8,834 nucleotides of DNA, taken from assembly GCA_001817615.1 (NCBI GenBank), contig MHIR01000010.1, forward strand, positions 1-8,834. Direction: 5' to 3'. The position numbers and the translations under genes were made by a program. Positions 5,409-8,834 of the stretch are shown here, one piece after another. Source of the stretch: Candidatus Buchananbacteria bacterium RIFCSPLOWO2_02_FULL_46_11b. GTDB lineage: Bacteria; Patescibacteriota; Patescibacteriia; Buchananbacterales; UBA6539. Position 1 is the first letter of the stretch; the number at the start of each line of letters is the position of its first letter. The notes beneath the pieces are model-generated. The model ran no database searches. It was not told the origin of the DNA and saw nothing but the letters and a program-made list of their open reading frames with translations.

Positions 5409-5507
5409 AATTTCAGTGAATTTCTGACCAACCGGCGGAATTTTCCTCCGAAATATCCGGATCAGTCCGCGAAAATCGCGCAATTAAAAATTAAAGCCCC
5501 TGCAGTT

Positions 5508-5536
5508 ATTTTATTCCTTTACGGCCGATTTAACAA
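5508..5536 (-). promoter_or_regulatory. Sigma-70-type promoter for the PurD-like gene
   Basis: Minus-strand -35 TTGTTA (5531-5536), 17-nt spacer, -10 TAAAAT (5508-5513). The start site would be about 5501. The leader before the ATG at 5408 contains a perfect small hairpin, CGCGA-TTT-TCGCG, and a GGAGG (about 5445-5449) that can pair into a CGGA/TCCG stem-loop. That GGAGG is too far from the ATG to serve it directly. Confidence 0.5.
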
Positions 5537-5565
5537 GAGCTAAGCTATTTTAAGGCGCCGGCGAT

Positions 5566-5892
5566 TCATTCGCCCAAAAAATAAGTCGGCAGAATGACAA
5601 CGATGGCGATAAAAATATGCTCAAAAATCACGCCCTTGGCCGGTTTTTTATCTTGTTTGGCGATAATACAGCTTAAAACCGCCAGTAAAACTAAACCGGC
5701 GATGATGCTTGAAATCATGGCCAAATCAAGCCGCAACAGCAATACGGGAATCAAAAACAAGCCGGCAAATTTAGACCGTTGAATAATTCGTTTTTTCCGC
5801 GTTAATCCGCGTTTATCCGCTTCTATTGCGCTAAAATTAGCCAAACACCGAATTATAATAAACCGGTAAGAATAATTATTCAACGCTCTCAA
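5566..5892 (-). CDS. Small membrane protein of unknown function, start uncertain
   Basis: The open frame gives 108 residues from a TTG at 5892. Its C-terminal two thirds look real: hydrophobic segments at about 42-58 and 60-78, a short charged AKQDKKPAKG loop, then a third segment (about 88-106) beginning GVIFEHIFIAIVV and ending LGE. The first third does not: residues 20-35 are the translation of a dispersed DNA repeat (5797-5825), and a likely promoter -10 (5855-5860) lies inside it. The real start is therefore probably downstream (for example TTG codon 45 or ATG codon 59), or the repeat has damaged the original 5' end. It sits 8 bp after the ABC exporter stop, with no Shine-Dalgarno sequence. 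I do not recognise the family. Confidence 0.5.
   Translation of the reverse strand: MRALNNYSYRFIIIRCLANFSAIEADKRGLTRKKRIIQRSKFAGLFLIPVLLLRLDLAMISSIIAGLVLLAVLSCIIAKQDKKPAKGVIFEHIFIAIVVILPTYFLGE
5797..5825. repeat. Third copy of the GCGGATTA-type dispersed repeat
   Basis: Bases 5805-5825 match the right arm of the inverted repeat at 4030-4050 with a single mismatch and in the same orientation. A further CCGCGTTA word precedes it. It lies inside the open frame of the small membrane protein. The recurrence about 1.8 kb away shows that the word is a dispersed element, not chance. Confidence 0.75.
5855..5883 (-). promoter_or_regulatory. Candidate promoter inside the small membrane ORF
   Basis: Minus-strand -35 TTGAAT (5878-5883), 17 nt, -10 TATTAT (5855-5860); an overlapping TATAAT sits three bases further on. 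The start site, near 5848, falls inside the long form of the ORF. This argues for a shorter protein. Confidence 0.4.
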
Positions 5893-5900
5893 ATTAGAAA

Positions 5901-7661
5901 CTACTTAATGAACCCGCCCGCCTGCAGCCGCCAAAGCCGGCGGTAGAGGCCGCTGTTTTTTTCCAAAAGCGCTTGATGCGAGCCGGCCTCAATAATGCCG
6001 GCTTTGTCAATCACAATGATTCGATCCATTTTTCTGATGGTGGAAAGACGGTGGGCGATGACAATCACGGTTTTGCCGGCCATTAATTTGGCTAAGCCGT
6101 CCTGAATTAAAAGCTCGGAAGCCGAGTCCAGGCTGGAAGTGGCTTCATCCAAAACTAAAATCGGCGCGTTGCGCAAAATCGCGCGGGCAATCGCCACCCG
6201 CTGGCGCTCGCCGCCGGAAAGCTTAATTCCCCGCTCGCCGACGTAAGTCTGGTAGCCGTCAACGGATTTAGTGATGAACTCATGGCAATGAGCCGCTTTG
6301 GCCGCGGCAATCACTTCTTTTTCCGCGGCGCCGGGCCGGCCGTAGCGGATATTTTCCTTCAGTGTGCGGTGAAACAAGATCGGATCCTGGGGCACTAAGC
6401 TGATATTCTGCCACAAGCTTTCCTGCGTCACCTGGGAAATATTCTGGCCGTCAATTAAAATTTCGCCGGCGGTAATTTCATGCATTCTTAAAATTAATTT
6501 GACGATCGTGGTTTTGCCCGCGCCGGACGGGCCGATTAAGGCCAAATGTTCCTGCGGCGCGATGGCTAAGTTGAAATTTTTCAGGACTTTGCGGGTTTGG
6601 TGGTAATAAAAATCAATATTTTTGAATTCAATGGCGCCGTTTTTGACTTGCAATCTCTTGGCCCCGGGAATATCGGCAATTTCATGCGGCTGTTTGAAAA
6701 TTACCGTCATTTCCTCGGCGTCGGCCAGGGCTTCATAAATATGCCGCACGACCCGGCCGAAATCCCAAACCCGGTGGAAAATATTCAATAAATAAACTTG
6801 GATTAAAACGAAATCGCCGACAGTCAAAAGATTCTTCTGCCAAAGATTAATCGCCAGAAATAAAACCGCGATTTCCAAAAAAACCATGAAAAAACTCTGT
6901 ACGGCTTCAAAGACGGTATCCAGATCCCAGGTGAATTTCCGCAAGCGCCGCAATTCTTCGTTAACCCCGGCAAATCCCCCGACTTCACGCCGGTAGCCGT
7001 TGAATAATTTGACCGTGATGTTATTGGTAATCGTGTCCGCCAAAAAACCCGTGGTTTTGGTTTCCGCTTCGCTCCTTAGAATATCATACTTAAGCTTGTA
7101 GCGGGTAAAAAGCCAGTTGATCAGCAAAAAAACCGCCACCCAGCCGATAATCCCCGCTCCCAGCCACAGGTTGCGGTAAAAAAGCACGATGCCGATCATA
7201 ACGATATTGACGGCTAAAGGCAGAATACTCCAGCAAAAACGGTCGGCAATCGTTTCAAATGATTTGCTGAACCATTTGACTTTTTTGACCAATGAGCCGA
7301 CGAAATTATTGCTGAAAAAAGTGAATGAATGCCGGTGGAGATAAGCAAAAGCGTCATTGCTTAAATCCGTCATCACCCGCGACTGGAAATGATTGGCAAT
7401 AAAAGTCGCCAGCCGCCAGCAAAGCCAGCTTAACATTTCCAAACCGGCAATAATAATTAAAACGCCGATTAACTCTTTGATGATTAAATCCGCCGGCCGG
7501 CCGCCGGTCAGGATGTCAAAAAATATCTTAAAATACAAAGGGATGATGACGCCGAAAACCGAAGCGCCGATAATGCCTAAAACCATAAAAAAACCCGAGG
7601 CCTTGTAGGCCAGGCAATGCCGCCAGTAGATTTTCAGGGTGAGTTTTGTGTTTTGTTTCAT
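5901..7661 (-). CDS. ABC exporter half-transporter (fused membrane and ATPase domains)
   Basis: 586 residues with the standard type I exporter order. Six membrane segments fall at about 23-48, 64-82, 144-162, 166-185, 257-274 and 280-298, and the ATPase domain starts near residue 345. All nucleotide-binding motifs are intact: Walker A GPSGAGKTT (377-385), Q-loop Gln425 in VPQDP, signature LSGGE (481-485), Walker B ILVLDE with catalytic Glu506, D-loop SSLD and H-loop His537 in IAHRLS. It should act as a homodimer or heterodimer that exports lipids, peptides or drugs, as MsbA/MdlB-like proteins do. The substrate cannot be read from sequence. Start: the ATG at 7661 (MKQNTKL) was preferred; the frame to 7733 adds 24 residues encoded by the GAACAAGG repeat. 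No partner ABC gene is adjacent, so a homodimer is the simpler reading. Confidence 0.93.
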   Translation of the reverse strand: MKQNTKLTLKIYWRHCLAYKASGFFMVLGIIGASVFGVIIPLYFKIFFDILTGGRPADLIIKELIGVLIIIAGLEMLSWLCWRLATFIANHFQSRVMTDLSNDAFAYLHRHSFTFFSNNFVGSLVKKVKWFSKSFETIADRFCWSILPLAVNIVMIGIVLFYRNLWLGAGIIGWVAVFLLINWLFTRYKLKYDILRSEAETKTTGFLADTITNNITVKLFNGYRREVGGFAGVNEELRRLRKFTWDLDTVFEAVQSFFMVFLEIAVLFLAINLWQKNLLTVGDFVLIQVYLLNIFHRVWDFGRVVRHIYEALADAEEMTVIFKQPHEIADIPGAKRLQVKNGAIEFKNIDFYYHQTRKVLKNFNLAIAPQEHLALIGPSGAGKTTIVKLILRMHEITAGEILIDGQNISQVTQESLWQNISLVPQDPILFHRTLKENIRYGRPGAAEKEVIAAAKAAHCHEFITKSVDGYQTYVGERGIKLSGGERQRVAIARAILRNAPILVLDEATSSLDSASELLIQDGLAKLMAGKTVIVIAHRLSTIRKMDRIIVIDKAGIIEAGSHQALLEKNSGLYRRLWRLQAGGFIK

Positions 7662-7700
7662 GGTCTTAAATCGCTTAATATCGCAATATTGACTTAGATA

Positions 7701-7777
7701 AGAGAACAAGGGAACAAAAGAACAAGGGAACAAATTTTTTCAATTTTTGTTCTTTTGTTCTCTTGTTCTTTTGTTTT
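7701..7777. repeat. GAACAAGGGAACAAAA-word inverted repeat (long imperfect hairpin)
   Basis: The left arm (7703-7734) and right arm (7746-7777) are near reverse complements: 26 of 32 positions pair as Watson-Crick around an 11-base loop, and each arm is itself made of GAACAA(A/G) words. It spans most of the gap between the aldolase stop and the exporter start. No proper U-tract follows on the minus strand, so it is not a standard intrinsic terminator, although it could slow or block transcription. Confidence 0.8.
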
Positions 7778-7789
7778 AATATTTTCTTG

Positions 7790-8752
<963 letters not shown>

Positions 8753-8782
8753 TTAATTGCGTTAAAAAATAAAATTGATTAG

Positions 8783-8811
8783 AAATTAAATTACATCGTC
8801 AAAATCATCAA
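8783..8811 (-). promoter_or_regulatory. Candidate promoter for the aldolase gene
   Basis: Minus-strand -35 TTGATG (8806-8811), 17 nt, -10 TAATTT (8783-8788), about 37 nt before the ATG. A TTGACG (8798-8803) lies nearby but has no well-spaced -10. The region is AT-rich, so chance matches are likely. Confidence 0.35.
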
Positions 8812-8813
8812 GT

Positions 8814-8834
8814 CTAAATTCCAAATTCCAAGCA
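8814..8834. repeat. AAATTCC-word repeat at the right edge
   Basis: TAAATTCCAAATTCCAAGC contains two AAATTCC words seven bases apart and runs into the window end. The same word occurs inverted at 66-90 on the left side. It is probably the beginning of a longer AT-rich spacer repeat outside the window. Confidence 0.45.

Noticed and set aside
5441..5450. GGAGG upstream of the PurD-like gene as its ribosome binding site
   Set aside because: It lies about 37 nt before the chosen ATG, and no ATG, GTG or in-frame TTG occurs at proper spacing after it.
7701..7777. Intrinsic terminator for the aldolase gene
   Set aside because: On the minus strand the hairpin has C-A mismatches and is not followed by a U-tract, so it does not fit the rho-independent layout.

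Overview
All eight protein genes lie on the minus strand, so transcription runs right to left. The window looks like a chromosomal piece of a Candidate Phyla Radiation (Patescibacteria, probably Parcubacteria-like) bacterium. This is inferred, not proven. The clues are compact genes mostly without a Shine-Dalgarno sequence, AT-rich gene junctions packed with short-word repeats, a pseudopilin-type protein with the 'P-x-DP ... Y-Y ... GA' C-terminal pattern common in such genomes, and divergent versions of core enzymes (AhpF-like TrxB, PurD-like ATP-grasp). No phage, integrase, transposase, CRISPR array, rRNA or tRNA was seen.

Layout in the direction of transcription (right to left): class II fructose-bisphosphate aldolase (7790-8746); a hairpin-forming GAACAAGG-type repeat (7701-7777); a complete ABC exporter half-transporter (5901-7661); a small unrecognised membrane ORF whose 5' part contains a dispersed repeat (5566-5892); a PurD-like ATP-grasp enzyme with its own promoter (4116-5408); a 269-bp spacer with a 21-bp perfect inverted repeat; a tight cluster of a SET-domain protein, a six-segment membrane protein and a pseudopilin-like protein (3846 down to 2168), closed by a strong intrinsic terminator; a DJ-1/PfpI protein and a TrxB/AhpF-like flavoprotein (2048 down to 525), which form a plausible redox or stress pair; and a gene-free 524-bp tail.

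The gene-free tail (1-524) is the most interesting part. On the minus strand it reads: a terminator after trxB, a near-consensus sigma-70 promoter (TTGACA, 17 nt, TAATAT), about 110 nt that fold into three hairpins plus an intrinsic terminator (a candidate small RNA or terminator-controlled leader), then a second promoter (TTGACT, 16 nt, extended TGG-TATAAT) whose transcript starts with another GC-rich hairpin and leaves the window on the left.

Almost every gene junction carries its own family of short repeats (9-mer, 7-mer, 8-mer, 10-mer, 13-mer words), and three of these are arranged as inverted repeats. Several naive N-terminal extensions (trxB, ABC exporter, small membrane ORF) are translations of these repeats, so shorter starts were preferred where an internal ATG precedes the conserved fold.
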